Source of the DNA: Zoogloeaceae bacterium
GTDB lineage: Bacteria; Pseudomonadota; Gammaproteobacteria; Burkholderiales; Rhodocyclaceae
Length of the DNA stretch: 64,000 bases
Reading direction: 5' to 3'
Assembly (NCBI GenBank): GCA_024235595.1
Contig: JACKMC010000005.1
Span: 1 to 64,000 of the forward strand
The notes under the pieces were generated by a model. That model saw only the letters and a program-made list of their open reading frames with translations, was not told the DNA's origin and made no database searches. Within the stretch, counting starts at the first letter, position 1. Each line of letters starts with the position of its first letter. Positions 52,822 through 61,125 of this stretch are shown here, piece after piece. The translations under genes were made by a program, and so were the position numbers.

Positions 52822-54255
52822 ATGGCTGACAAGCAATTCGATGTACTCGTCATCGGTGGTGGCCCGGGTGGCTACGTCGCGGCGATCCGTGCGGCACAGC
52901 TCGGTTTCAAGACCGCCTGTGCAGAATCAAACCCCTACGCCGACCCCAAGGGCGAGCCGCGTCTCGGCGGCACCTGCCTGAACGTCGGTTGCGTACCGTC
53001 CAAGGCGCTGCTGCACACCTCCCACCTCTTCGAAGAGTCCCAGCACGCCTTCGCGGCTCAGGGCATCAAGGTCAAGGGCGAAGTATCGATCGATGTGCCA
53101 ACCATGATCGATCGCAAGTCGAAGGTGGTCGACCAGCTCACCAGCGGCGTCAAGTTCCTGTTCAAGAAGAACAAGGTCACCTTCCTGCCCGGCCATGGCA
53201 GCTTTGTCGGCAAGAGCGACGGCGGCTGGCAGGTGAAGGTGGGCGATGAAACCGTCGAGGCGAAACAGGTCATCGTGGCGACCGGCTCGAGCGCCCGTCA
53301 TCTGGCGGGCGTGCCGGTCGACAACACGCTTGTCTGCGACAACATCGGCGCACTCGATCTCGACGCGGTACCCAAGCGACTCGGCCTGATCGGGTCGGGC
53401 GTCATCGGTCTCGAAATGGGCTCGGTGTGGCGTCGACTCGGTGCCGAGGTGACCATCCTCGAAGCGATGGACAGCTTCCTCGGCGCGGCCGACCAGGACG
53501 TCGCCAAGGAAGCCCAGAAGGTCTTTGCCAAGCAGGGCATGGACGTCAAGCTGGGCGTCAAGGTCGGCAAGGTCACGCCGGCCAAGAACAAGAAGTCGGT
53601 CACTGTCGAGTACGAGAACAAGGACGGTGCCACCAAGGCGGTCTTCGACAAGCTCATCGTCTCGGTCGGGCGGGTCCCCAACACGGCAGGTCTCAATGCC
53701 GAGGCCGTGGGTCTCAAGATCGACGAGCGGGGTTTCGTGGTGGTTGATGATCACTGCAAGACCAATCTCGACGGCGTATGGGCGGTCGGTGATGTGGTGC
53801 GTGGCCCGATGCTCGCGCACAAGGCGATGGAAGAGGGCGTCATGGTTGCCGAGATCATGGCCGGCCAGGCAGGTCACTGCGACTTCAACACCGTGCCCTG
53901 GGTGATCTACACCAGCCCCGAGATTGCCTGGGTCGGCAAGACCGAGCAGCAACTCAAGGCAGACGGTGTCGAGTACCGGGCTGGCAAGATCCCCTTCCTG
54001 TCGAACGGCCGTGCACTGGGTACCGGTGACACCACGGGTTTCGTCAAGATGCTGGCCTGCGCCAAGACCGACCGCATCCTTGGTGTGCACATCATTGGCG
54101 CCAATGCGTCCGAGCTGATCGGCGAGGCCGTCGTGACCATGGAGTTCGGTGGCGCTTCGGAAGATCTGGCTCGTATCTGCCATGCCCACCCGACGCTTTC
54201 CGAAGCGATCCACGAAGCAGCGCTGGCAGTCGACAAGCGTTCGCTGCACTTCTGA
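52822..54255 (+). CDS. lpdA: Dihydrolipoyl dehydrogenase E3 component
   Basis: Reoxidises dihydrolipoamide with FAD and NAD. 477 residues: VIGGGPGGYVAAIRAAQLG (FAD), redox pair Cys52-Cys57 in GGTCLNVGCVPSK, NAD loop LIGSGVIGLEMGSVWRRLG and the C-terminal HAHPTLSEAIHEA with catalytic His-Glu. The start follows GGAAGA. Third gene of sucA-sucB-lpdA. Confidence 0.99.
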   Translation: MADKQFDVLVIGGGPGGYVAAIRAAQLGFKTACAESNPYADPKGEPRLGGTCLNVGCVPSKALLHTSHLFEESQHAFAAQGIKVKGEVSIDVPTMIDRKSKVVDQLTSGVKFLFKKNKVTFLPGHGSFVGKSDGGWQVKVGDETVEAKQVIVATGSSARHLAGVPVDNTLVCDNIGALDLDAVPKRLGLIGSGVIGLEMGSVWRRLGAEVTILEAMDSFLGAADQDVAKEAQKVFAKQGMDVKLGVKVGKVTPAKNKKSVTVEYENKDGATKAVFDKLIVSVGRVPNTAGLNAEAVGLKIDERGFVVVDDHCKTNLDGVWAVGDVVRGPMLAHKAMEEGVMVAEIMAGQAGHCDFNTVPWVIYTSPEIAWVGKTEQQLKADGVEYRAGKIPFLSNGRALGTGDTTGFVKMLACAKTDRILGVHIIGANASELIGEAVVTMEFGGASEDLARICHAHPTLSEAIHEAALAVDKRSLHF

Positions 54256-54294
54256 CCGGGCGGGAGTTCGTGGTCGCTGATTTGTAGTCAGGGA

Positions 54295-54327
54295 GCGGTC
54301 CCGGGTTCCTGTGGAACTCGCGACCGC
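54295..54327 (+). terminator. Strong stem-loop between lpdA and zapE
   Basis: A 14-bp stem (GCGGTC-C-CGGGTTCC / GGAACTCG-C-GACCGC, one C-C mismatch) with a TGT loop. No U-tract follows in either direction. It may be a pause, processing or Rho-linked signal rather than a classical terminator. Confidence 0.5.
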
Positions 54328-54368
54328 AACCACTCAACCGTCGATCAGCAGAAGATTGTCTTGGAAAA

Positions 54369-55481
54369 ATGCCACACCGCACTCTGAACGTTCCCGAGCA
54401 TGGGATGATCGACGCCTACGAGGCATTGCTCAAGACCCGTGGCTACAAGTCCGATCCCGCGCAGCGCTCGGCAGCCCAGCGCCTGCAGGGCATGTATACC
54501 GAATTGGTCGGCTTCAAGGCCGCCCGCCAAAACACCATCCGGCGCTTGTTCAAACGACCCGGCGTTCCCCGCAGCCTCTATTTCTGGGGCGGGGTCGGCC
54601 GCGGCAAGAGCTTCCTGATGGACTGCTTCTTCGACGCGGTGCCCTACCAGCGCAAGCGCCGTGTCCATTTTCACGCCTTCATGCAGGAGGTCCATCGCGA
54701 CCTCAGGGAATTCAGCCAGGAGGCAGATCCGCTCATCCGGGTGGCCGAGCGCATCGCCCGCCATACCCGCCTGTTGTGCTTCGATGAATTCCATGTCTCG
54801 GACATCGCCGATGCGATGATGCTTGGCCGTCTCCTCGATGCGCTGCTGGCGCGCGACGTGATTTTCGTGATGACGTCCAACTACCCGCCGGACGGCCTCT
54901 ATCCGAACGGGCTGATGCGGGTCAATTTCCTGCCGACGATCGACATGATCAAGCGGCGCTTCGAGGTGTTTGAACTCGATCACGGTATCGACTACCGCCT
55001 GCGCACCATGGAAAAGATGGAAACCTTCCTGGTTCCGGCCGATGACGAGGCCGATCGCAAGATGGCCGCCGATTTCAGGCAGATCGCGGCCATCGATGGC
55101 GAGGCGGGCGTGCTCAGCGTTTGCGGGCGCGACATCAAGGTGAAGTGCATCGCGCCTGGCGTGGCATGGTTCCATTTCGATGAGTTGTGCCGCAGTGCGC
55201 GCTCACAGAACGACTATCTCGAGATCGCCCGCGAGCACCACACGGTAATGGTCTCCGGTGTGCCGAAAATGAGCGCCGGCGAAGCTTCGGAGGCGAGGCG
55301 CTTCACCTGGCTGATCGATGTGCTGTACGATCACCGCGTCAAGCTGGTGATGAGTGCGGCTGTCGAGGCCTACGATCTCTACCGCGAAGGCCATCACGCG
55401 AATGAGTTCGCGCGCACGGTGAGCCGCCTGATCGAGATGCGCTCTCGCGAATACCTTGCCGAGCCGCACCGGATGGACTGA
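54369..55481 (+). CDS. zapE: Cell-division ATPase ZapE (AFG1-like)
   Basis: 370 residues of the AFG1/LACE1 family, which in E. coli associates with the Z-ring under stress. Walker A GGVGRGKSFLMD (74-85), Walker B LLCFDEFHVSD and sensor region VIFVMTSNYPPDGLY. The start at 54369 (MPHRTLNVPEHGMIDAYEAL) is chosen. It follows lpdA by 113 bp; the link to division is established in E. coli only. Confidence 0.95.
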   Translation: MPHRTLNVPEHGMIDAYEALLKTRGYKSDPAQRSAAQRLQGMYTELVGFKAARQNTIRRLFKRPGVPRSLYFWGGVGRGKSFLMDCFFDAVPYQRKRRVHFHAFMQEVHRDLREFSQEADPLIRVAERIARHTRLLCFDEFHVSDIADAMMLGRLLDALLARDVIFVMTSNYPPDGLYPNGLMRVNFLPTIDMIKRRFEVFELDHGIDYRLRTMEKMETFLVPADDEADRKMAADFRQIAAIDGEAGVLSVCGRDIKVKCIAPGVAWFHFDELCRSARSQNDYLEIAREHHTVMVSGVPKMSAGEASEARRFTWLIDVLYDHRVKLVMSAAVEAYDLYREGHHANEFARTVSRLIEMRSREYLAEPHRMD

Positions 55482-55680
55482 GGCCCGCGACCACACACGG
55501 CACATCCGGCTCGCATTTCAGACGCCGACACGGCTGCGGCCCCCGATATGCTCGCCATGGCGCGACACGCCTGCGCCGCCCAGCCTGAGGGGGGCTGTGT
55601 GCGCCGTCGCGACGTCTTGTGCCGTCGCTACACTACGGCGTCGTCACGCCCTCGCTTCGCGCCGGTCGAAAACATACGGG

Positions 55681-56424
55681 CTAGTCGAATTCAATGCTCA
55701 CCCGTCCGCTATCGCCGGTCGCGAACGCATAGCCGTCCATGACATTCGGCAAGCGCCCGACGATTGCTTCCGGGCCAGATACCTCGCCATGAAAATACGG
55801 GCGGCCGTCGCTACTCCAGCCGCCCTTGCCACCGATGCGGATCTCGCCGCCAAGGGTGCGTACCTCGAATCGACCGTCGTGGCCTTCGGCCCGGGCGAGC
55901 ACTTCGTAGTCGCCAAAGCGCTGCTGGGGCAAGAGATCCACGCCGGCATCGAGCCAGGTGAGCTGCGCAGTGCCGTGGCAATCCTGGTTCCAGTCGCAGT
56001 CGATACCCTCGCTGGCGATCCTCAACATACCTCTCCAGCCGGCGCGGGCGATCGGTGAGGGTAATGAATCGAGAAGTGCCCGCAGCGGCGTGTCCAGGGC
56101 CGCGCGGGTGATCGAAATGCCCCGCGGCTCGAGCGCAAGCCGCAGCACGATCTGTCCCGCCTCTTCAAGGCGCCAGGCGACACGTGCGGCGCTCGGATCG
56201 AACTCGCTCTGCCAATTTCCGGAAAGCCAGGGTTGGGCACTGCGACCGTCCGCAGCGAGGCTTACAAAGAGCCCCTTGCCGTGCCACAGCGTGCCGCTGG
56301 TGTGCATCACGCGCAGGCGTCCTTCTGTGGCGTTGGCGAGCAGGCTGTCCATGAGGCTCGCCGGTGCCACGAGCGTTGCCAGCGCAATGGCAAGCGCAGC
56401 GACGAGCAGAATCCGTTTCCACAT
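55681..56424 (-). CDS. gspN: Type II secretion protein N
   Basis: 247 residues: an N-terminal anchor (RILLVAALAIALATLVAPAS) and a periplasmic GspN domain (SGTLWHGKGLFVSLA, LTWLDAGVDLLPQQRFGDYE). GspN is an accessory subunit found in some T2SS operons and of uncertain role. It is the last gene of the cluster; 199 bp without a gene separate it from zapE. Confidence 0.9.
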   Translation of the reverse strand: MWKRILLVAALAIALATLVAPASLMDSLLANATEGRLRVMHTSGTLWHGKGLFVSLAADGRSAQPWLSGNWQSEFDPSAARVAWRLEEAGQIVLRLALEPRGISITRAALDTPLRALLDSLPSPIARAGWRGMLRIASEGIDCDWNQDCHGTAQLTWLDAGVDLLPQQRFGDYEVLARAEGHDGRFEVRTLGGEIRIGGKGGWSSDGRPYFHGEVSGPEAIVGRLPNVMDGYAFATGDSGRVSIEFD

Positions 56425-56435
56425 CGGGCCGTGCT

Positions 56436-56912
56436 TCAGCGATCCGAGACCGGGGTGAGCACCCCCTGGACCGTGAGTCTCTCACCGTTCGCCTCGAGGC
56501 TGAATTCTGCCGGCTGGAGCTGCTGCTGGGCCTGCATGCTGGCGAGCCAGTCGAGCAGGGGGCCCGGCTGCGCGCTGCCGGTAACGCGCAAACCGCTGCG
56601 GTCGGCGTCGATGATCAGATTGAGCTGGCGCGCGGCGGCTGCCGCGCGAGCGGCCTGTGCGCGAACCATCAGGCTCGTCGCAGGCGGCGGAGTCAGGCGC
56701 TGCAGCTGGGCGAGCTCCTCGGCTTCGGTCTGCATCCGGGTCAGCTCGGTTTCGGCGATCGGCAAGCGCCTGTCGAGTCGATTGCGTTCGCTGAAGGTCC
56801 ACTCTCCGAGCAGGTACAGCAGCGTTGCGCCGATCAGCAGCGCGGCGCTGAGAACCAGCCTGCGCTCGCGTGGGTTGAGGGCGGCAAGGCGCGTCTTGAG
56901 GGGCGCGATCAT
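56436..56912 (-). CDS. gspM: Type II secretion protein M
   Basis: 158 residues: a short cytoplasmic start, one membrane helix (LVLSAALLIGATLLYLLGEW, about 20-39), a coiled region and a ferredoxin-like periplasmic domain. It binds GspL and links the ATPase to the pseudopilus platform. ATG at 56912 overlaps the gspL stop (ATGA); the open frame upstream is gspL read out of frame. Confidence 0.92.
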   Translation of the reverse strand: MIAPLKTRLAALNPRERRLVLSAALLIGATLLYLLGEWTFSERNRLDRRLPIAETELTRMQTEAEELAQLQRLTPPPATSLMVRAQAARAAAAARQLNLIIDADRSGLRVTGSAQPGPLLDWLASMQAQQQLQPAEFSLEANGERLTVQGVLTPVSDR

Positions 56913-58120
56913 CGTGCCACCTCGCGGCTCAAGATCAATCGCAGCGCTTTGCCTTCGAGGAAGGCCGGCCTCAAACCGCGGCTCGCGAGCCGTTCGGCGA
57001 GCACTGCCCGCTGCTGCGCATCGAGTGCAGGCAGGGTCAGTTCGAGTTTGTGATCGTTGTAGCGCAGGGTCGTCACCGAACTGCGCGCTTCGACGCCCCG
57101 TGCCTCGCCATAGATTGCGAGCAAGGCCAGCAGATCGTCGTCGCGCAGGCGGCCATTCTCGCTGCGCTTGAGGTTGAGCTGCCGATTGAGCTGGGCGGCC
57201 GGCGCAATCGCAGGGGTGTTCGGCATCGCGGTGCTGAAGATCCTGCGCATGCGCTCCTCGATGCCGGAGAGGCGGGACTTTTTCCACATCACCTCGGCAA
57301 GGCTGGCGCCGAGCAGCACCGTCGCGGCAATCGCGGCAAGCAGGGCGGGCTTGCGCAGCCCTGACAGAAGTGTTCCGCCGCCCGCACGTGAGGCGAACTC
57401 GTCGTGCAGGAGATTGTGTGCAGCGGTGGCACTCTGCCACCACAGGTAGGGCGGGCCACTGCGGATGGTGGTGCCGGGCAGGGCCGTGTCATGATCGGAT
57501 TCGACATGCTCGGTGCCGGGGGGCATGTGCAGCACCAGGGCAGTGGGCGAACGGTTCGCGGCACGGGCAACGGCCAGGGCGTGCTCGATGATCGGCAAGG
57601 CCTCGTGCAGTGGGCCGTCAATCACTTCGCCCGCACCCGCGCGGCGCAGCAGCAGCATCGAGTCGCGCGACGACAGGCACCAGTTGCCTTCGCTGGCGGG
57701 GGCGGTTTCGATCTCCGCATGGACGGCGGCGGGCGAGCGGCCGATTGCCTCGAGCTGGGCAAGCAGGGCCCTGAGGCGGTCGCGTGCGACAACGAGCACC
57801 GAGGCGACGACGCCGTCGTCGGCAGCGTCGCGGGCGATGACCGTAAGGTGCTGGCTGTCGGGCTCGCGCAGCAGCCGGTCTTCGAGCGCATAGCCGAGCA
57901 GTCGGGCCTCGTCGCGCCGCGCACCCTTGGGCAGGCGCGCCTGATGCCATACGCACTGCGCGCCACCAAGGATCACCTCGCAGCGGTCGGCGGCAGGCCA
58001 GTGTCGTGGTTCCGATCGACCTTCGGAAAGCGGCCGGTTCGCATCGTCCAGCAGCACCCAGGGCGCGGCCGGCGACTGCGGCCAGTTTTCGTCGATGAGG
58101 AGGAGCAAACGATTACTCAT
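56909..58120 (-). CDS. gspL: Type II secretion protein L
   Basis: 403 residues: a cytoplasmic actin-like domain (1-230) that binds GspE, one membrane helix (about 255-275, LLAAIAATVLLGASLAEVMW) and a periplasmic ferredoxin-like domain that pairs with GspM. The start at 58120 (MSNRLLLLIDENWP) overlaps the gspK stop by 4 bp. Confidence 0.92.
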   Translation of the reverse strand: MSNRLLLLIDENWPQSPAAPWVLLDDANRPLSEGRSEPRHWPAADRCEVILGGAQCVWHQARLPKGARRDEARLLGYALEDRLLREPDSQHLTVIARDAADDGVVASVLVVARDRLRALLAQLEAIGRSPAAVHAEIETAPASEGNWCLSSRDSMLLLRRAGAGEVIDGPLHEALPIIEHALAVARAANRSPTALVLHMPPGTEHVESDHDTALPGTTIRSGPPYLWWQSATAAHNLLHDEFASRAGGGTLLSGLRKPALLAAIAATVLLGASLAEVMWKKSRLSGIEERMRRIFSTAMPNTPAIAPAAQLNRQLNLKRSENGRLRDDDLLALLAIYGEARGVEARSSVTTLRYNDHKLELTLPALDAQQRAVLAERLASRGLRPAFLEGKALRLILSREVAR

Positions 58121-59088
58121 AGGATCCGTTGCCAGACAATGGTGGGCCATCTTTGCTGCCGATCGAGCAGCACTTCCATGCGGGCCACGGCAAGCCCGAA
58201 ACGCGCGCGACCGGTGGCGATGATGTGGCGGCTGCGAACATCGGCGACGGCAGGGTCGAAACCCTGCACGCCCTCGGGCAGGCGCGCGTTGAAGTCTGCC
58301 ACATCCTTGAACCAGGCGCGCTCCCGCTCGGCAACCAGGATCCGTGCCGCATCCAGGGGCAGGTCCGGAAGCATCGCGTGCAGCACTTCGGCCGAGGCGG
58401 TATTGACATTGAGCTTGGAAGGACCGGGCAGGGCCGCAACGAAGGGCTTGAGTCGCGCCACCAACTGCGCGTCGAACCCCGGCACCTGCACGAGTTCGTC
58501 TTCATGGGCGAGCTGGCCGTTGGGGGGAATCGCGCGTGCGCCGGCCGCACCGGTCGCGCTTCGCTCGTCTCCGCGGGTGAGTCGCGAGACGGAATCGGTA
58601 TCCATCCAGTCGAGCAGGTTGAGGGTCGCGGCGGTCGCTTCACTGGTCGACACGCCCACCGATTCGAGCAGCCGCACGAAGGCCGCGGCGGCGTCCTCGT
58701 CGGCATCTTCGCCGACCACCAGGTTGTTGAGGTTGAAGCGCCCCGAAACGTCTCGCAGCTCGCCGCTGACCTCGCCCTCTTCGACCGGCGTTGGCGGCAC
58801 CTTCACCGCCCAGGTCTCGCCGAGATGGTCCACGGTGTTGCTGCTGAAATCGTCGGCCAGCACGTTGCGGCCCCAATCGACCGCAGCGCGGGCAAGCCAG
58901 CGGGCCTGCGCCTGGTCATGCCGGCCGGCCAGCGACTCGAGGCTCACCCCGTAGCTGCCGACCATCGCCGAGGCGATGCCGGCTACCAATGCCACCGTCA
59001 GCAGCGCGGTTATCACCGCTGCGCCACGCTGGGGGGCGCAGCGTGCGGCCTCAGCGCAGCGCGAAGAGGCGGCTGACGGTGCCGACAT
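58117..59088 (-). CDS. gspK: Type II secretion minor pseudopilin K
   Basis: 323 residues, the large tip pseudopilin. Cleavage site QRG/AAVITALLTVALVAGIAS: the Glu5 of other pilins is absent, as is normal for GspK. The body (GRFNLNNLV, KLNVNTASAEVLHAMLP) holds the helix-hairpin-like insertion of the family. The start at 59088 (MSAPSAASS) overlaps gspJ by 38 bp; the ATG 24 codons upstream is less likely. Confidence 0.9.
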   Translation of the reverse strand: MSAPSAASSRCAEAARCAPQRGAAVITALLTVALVAGIASAMVGSYGVSLESLAGRHDQAQARWLARAAVDWGRNVLADDFSSNTVDHLGETWAVKVPPTPVEEGEVSGELRDVSGRFNLNNLVVGEDADEDAAAAFVRLLESVGVSTSEATAATLNLLDWMDTDSVSRLTRGDERSATGAAGARAIPPNGQLAHEDELVQVPGFDAQLVARLKPFVAALPGPSKLNVNTASAEVLHAMLPDLPLDAARILVAERERAWFKDVADFNARLPEGVQGFDPAVADVRSRHIIATGRARFGLAVARMEVLLDRQQRWPTIVWQRIL

Positions 59089-59623
59089 GGTCGAGCTCCA
59101 GTTCAAGTTCCACGGCCTGCGGCAGCAGGTCGGTGCGGGTATTGTCAGGCGGCCAGGCATCGAGCCTGCGACCCTGGAAGACGAAGCGCCAGCGCACCTC
59201 GCGAAGCTGATCGATGAGAGTATCGACTTCAGGCGCGCCGTCGGCGATACGGGCCGGCCAGCGCAACCATTCGAGTCGGCCTTCGGTGAAGCGGTAGCCG
59301 ACTCGCATCACCCGCTGGCGACTGCCGTCGGCGACCAGCATCCGCAGCTCGTTGTCCAGCCCGGGCAGGCGGATCAGTTGCATCGCTGGCGTGGCGCCGG
59401 AATTCGCCAGGGTTTCCGGCGCGGTACTCTGGAGCAGGTCGCTCTCTACCCGCTGCATTGCCCGGCCAAGCATCCGCCATCGCTCGAGCTCCGCCGATAC
59501 CCGCTGCTCGTGAATGGTCATCTGGCTCAAGGCACGATAGGAGAGCAGCCCGAGCACCGCGAAGACCGCGAGAGCGACCATCAGCTCGATCAGCGTGAGA
59601 CCCCGCGAGCGGCGCAGCGTCAT
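59051..59623 (-). CDS. gspJ: Type II secretion minor pseudopilin J
   Basis: 190 residues with prepilin motif SRG/LTLIELMVALAVFAVLG (Glu5 present). The C-terminal domain shows the GspJ pattern (QRVESDLLQ, EVRWRFVFQGRRLDAWPP). It forms the tip complex with GspI and GspK. ATG at 59623 overlaps the gspI stop (ATGA). Confidence 0.93.
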   Translation of the reverse strand: MTLRRSRGLTLIELMVALAVFAVLGLLSYRALSQMTIHEQRVSAELERWRMLGRAMQRVESDLLQSTAPETLANSGATPAMQLIRLPGLDNELRMLVADGSRQRVMRVGYRFTEGRLEWLRWPARIADGAPEVDTLIDQLREVRWRFVFQGRRLDAWPPDNTRTDLLPQAVELELELDHVGTVSRLFALR

Positions 59624-59997
59624 TGCAGGGGCTGCACCGCAAAGCCCGACAGGGTGCTCAGTGCGCGCTTGCCGTCGGCGTCGAACACCGTCACCTCGAT
59701 CCGCCTGAACAGCGGGTTGGGCGTGCCCTTCACTTCCTCCTGCCACTGGAACTGCTGACCCGCCTGCTCTTGTTCGCCCTGGTCGCGCCCGAGGGGCGGA
59801 AAGCTCCCGGCCGCCCTTAGTTCGGCAAGACGGTTCTGCGCCACCCAGTCCGCGAGCAGGCGGTCGCGCAGGCCTTCGGCAGAGCCGGTGGTGGCGCCCA
59901 CGGCACGAAATGCGGCGCTCAGGGCAATGGCCAGGATCGCCAGCGCCACCAGCGTCTCGAGCAGGGTGAATCCGCGGCTCAGGCGTGCGGGATTCAT
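59620..59997 (-). CDS. gspI: Type II secretion minor pseudopilin I
   Basis: 125 residues, prepilin motif SRG/FTLLETLVALAILAIA, then DWVAQNRLAELRAAGSFPP, the GspI signature. It starts the tip assembly. It overlaps gspH and gspJ by 4 bp each. Confidence 0.94.
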   Translation of the reverse strand: MNPARLSRGFTLLETLVALAILAIALSAAFRAVGATTGSAEGLRDRLLADWVAQNRLAELRAAGSFPPLGRDQGEQEQAGQQFQWQEEVKGTPNPLFRRIEVTVFDADGKRALSTLSGFAVQPLQ

Positions 59998-60539
59998 GGT
60001 ATGGCCTTCGCGTCGTTGCGCACGGTGACCGCCCCGGTGGGGCGGCCGGCAAGGGTCACCCGGCCCTCCGGGGTGCCCAGCTCGAGCGTGAATTGCGGTG
60101 GCGTGGTGCCGAATACCAGCCTGGGTGTGGCCGACTGGTCGAGCCCCTCGACCAGCAGCCGACCACGAACGACGTCGTCGGGCAACAGCTTTTCTGCGAA
60201 AACCGGTGGGTCGATCAGGGGGCGCCAGTTGCCGTCGGTCTCGAATGCCGAGAAGCGGTAGCCGTCGGCAATGAATTCGACCGCGATCGGCTGGCCCCGC
60301 ACCGAGGCACGCTCGGCGGTCGCCTCGAGCACCAGCCGCAGGCGTTCGACGGCACGACTCGCCTCGCGTCCCTGCACCGCGTCGAGCGCGACGCTGATCC
60401 CGGTGGCCGTCAGGGCGATGATGACCAGCACAACCATGACCTCGATCAGGGTAAAGCCCTGGGCCGCACCGGCGGGGCGCTGAAGGGTGAGGGGGCGGCG
60501 GTGCGGGGGCGCGGTGCCGCGGCTCAGGCGTTCCGGCAT
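59994..60539 (-). CDS. gspH: Type II secretion minor pseudopilin H
   Basis: 181 residues, prepilin motif AQG/FTLIEVMVVLVIIALTA. The leader before cleavage is 28 residues, long for the family, and contains RRPLTLQRP, encoded by a GTGAGGGGG stretch like the repeat at the gspG start. Start at 60539 (MPERLSRG); no closer start codon exists. Ends 4 bp into gspI. Confidence 0.9.
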   Translation of the reverse strand: MPERLSRGTAPPHRRPLTLQRPAGAAQGFTLIEVMVVLVIIALTATGISVALDAVQGREASRAVERLRLVLEATAERASVRGQPIAVEFIADGYRFSAFETDGNWRPLIDPPVFAEKLLPDDVVRGRLLVEGLDQSATPRLVFGTTPPQFTLELGTPEGRVTLAGRPTGAVTVRNDAKAIP

Positions 60540-60555
60540 TGCGATCCTTGCAGGA

Positions 60556-61041
60556 TCAAAGATTCCATGAACCGATATCGGCATCCACGCCTTCGCCACC
60601 GCTGGCGTTGTCGGCACCGTAGCTGAATACATCGACCTCTCCCTGGATGCCCGGGTTCAGGTACTGGTAGGGGCTGCCCCAAGGATCGTTGGGCAGTTTC
60701 TCGAGGTAGGCCTTCCAGTTCTCGGGGACCGGCTGCGTGGTGGGCTTCTGGACCAGCGCCTGCAGCCCCTGCTCGGCGCTGGGATAACGTCGATTGTCGA
60801 GCTTGTAGAGCTTGAGAGCCTGCATGATCGCGCCGATGTCCTGCTTCGCAGCCACCACCCGCGCCTCGTCGGGGCGCCCGAGCACCCGCGGCACGATCAG
60901 CGCAGCGAGCACGCCGAGAATGACGATGACGACCATGACTTCGATGAGGGTGAAGCCGCGGCCCGCGCGAGCGGGCCCGTGAGGAGTGAGGGGTGAGGGG
61001 TGTGGGGTTGGGGCGCCGTGCCCGTCTGCATGCTTGTACAT
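60556..61041 (-). CDS. gspG: Type II secretion major pseudopilin G
   Basis: 161 residues, the main pseudopilus subunit. Cleavage at GRG/FTLIEVMVVIVILGVLA; the globular part has YKLDNRRYPSAEQGLQALV, LPNDPWGSPYQY and the calcium-site C-terminus (VDVFSYGADNASGGEG). The leader is 29 residues (MYKHADGHGAPTPHPSPLTP opens it), much longer than usual, because an in-frame heptamer repeat is part of it. Only ATG at 61041 can start the protein; there is no other start codon before the cleavage site. The ribosome site (CAGGA) is weak. Confidence 0.95.
   Translation of the reverse strand: MYKHADGHGAPTPHPSPLTPHGPARAGRGFTLIEVMVVIVILGVLAALIVPRVLGRPDEARVVAAKQDIGAIMQALKLYKLDNRRYPSAEQGLQALVQKPTTQPVPENWKAYLEKLPNDPWGSPYQYLNPGIQGEVDVFSYGADNASGGEGVDADIGSWNL
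60979..61013 (+). repeat. Heptamer repeat / G-quadruplex motif inside the gspG leader
   Basis: About four GTGAGGG-type heptamers. On the + strand, which is the template strand of gspG, runs of exactly four G occur at 60990-60993, 60997-61000, 61004-61007 and 61010-61013 with loops TGA, TGT and TT: a four-tetrad G-quadruplex motif. It is also the left arm of an inverted repeat with 61098-61125. Confidence 0.85.
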
Positions 61042-61097
61042 ATGAATATCCTGTGTCCGAAAATCTGAACTCGATGCGAGTGGGCGGGCCGTTTCCG

Positions 61098-61125
61098 CCT
61101 CACCCCTCACCCCTCACCCCTCACC
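61098..61125 (-). repeat. Four perfect CCTCACC heptamers at the gspF stop
   Basis: Four exact tandem copies of CCTCACC (GGTGAGG on the coding strand), beginning at the gspF stop codon. They are complementary to the repeat at 60979-61006 over about 27 bp with two mismatches, so the mRNA can fold a hairpin that encloses the gspG ribosome site and start. Confidence 0.9.

Noticed and set aside
55482..55680. Possible terminator or small gene between zapE and gspN
   Set aside because: Only a 5-bp GCCGT/ACGGC stem and short featureless frames are visible.
57404..58954. A 516-codon plus-strand frame across gspL and gspK
   Set aside because: Composition is Arg/Ser/Gly-rich and featureless; gspL and gspK are supported by overlapping starts and family motifs.
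60979..61125. Heptamer arrays considered as a CRISPR or satellite
   Set aside because: Units are 7 bp without spacers and lie partly in coding sequence, so this is a short tandem/inverted repeat, not a CRISPR array.
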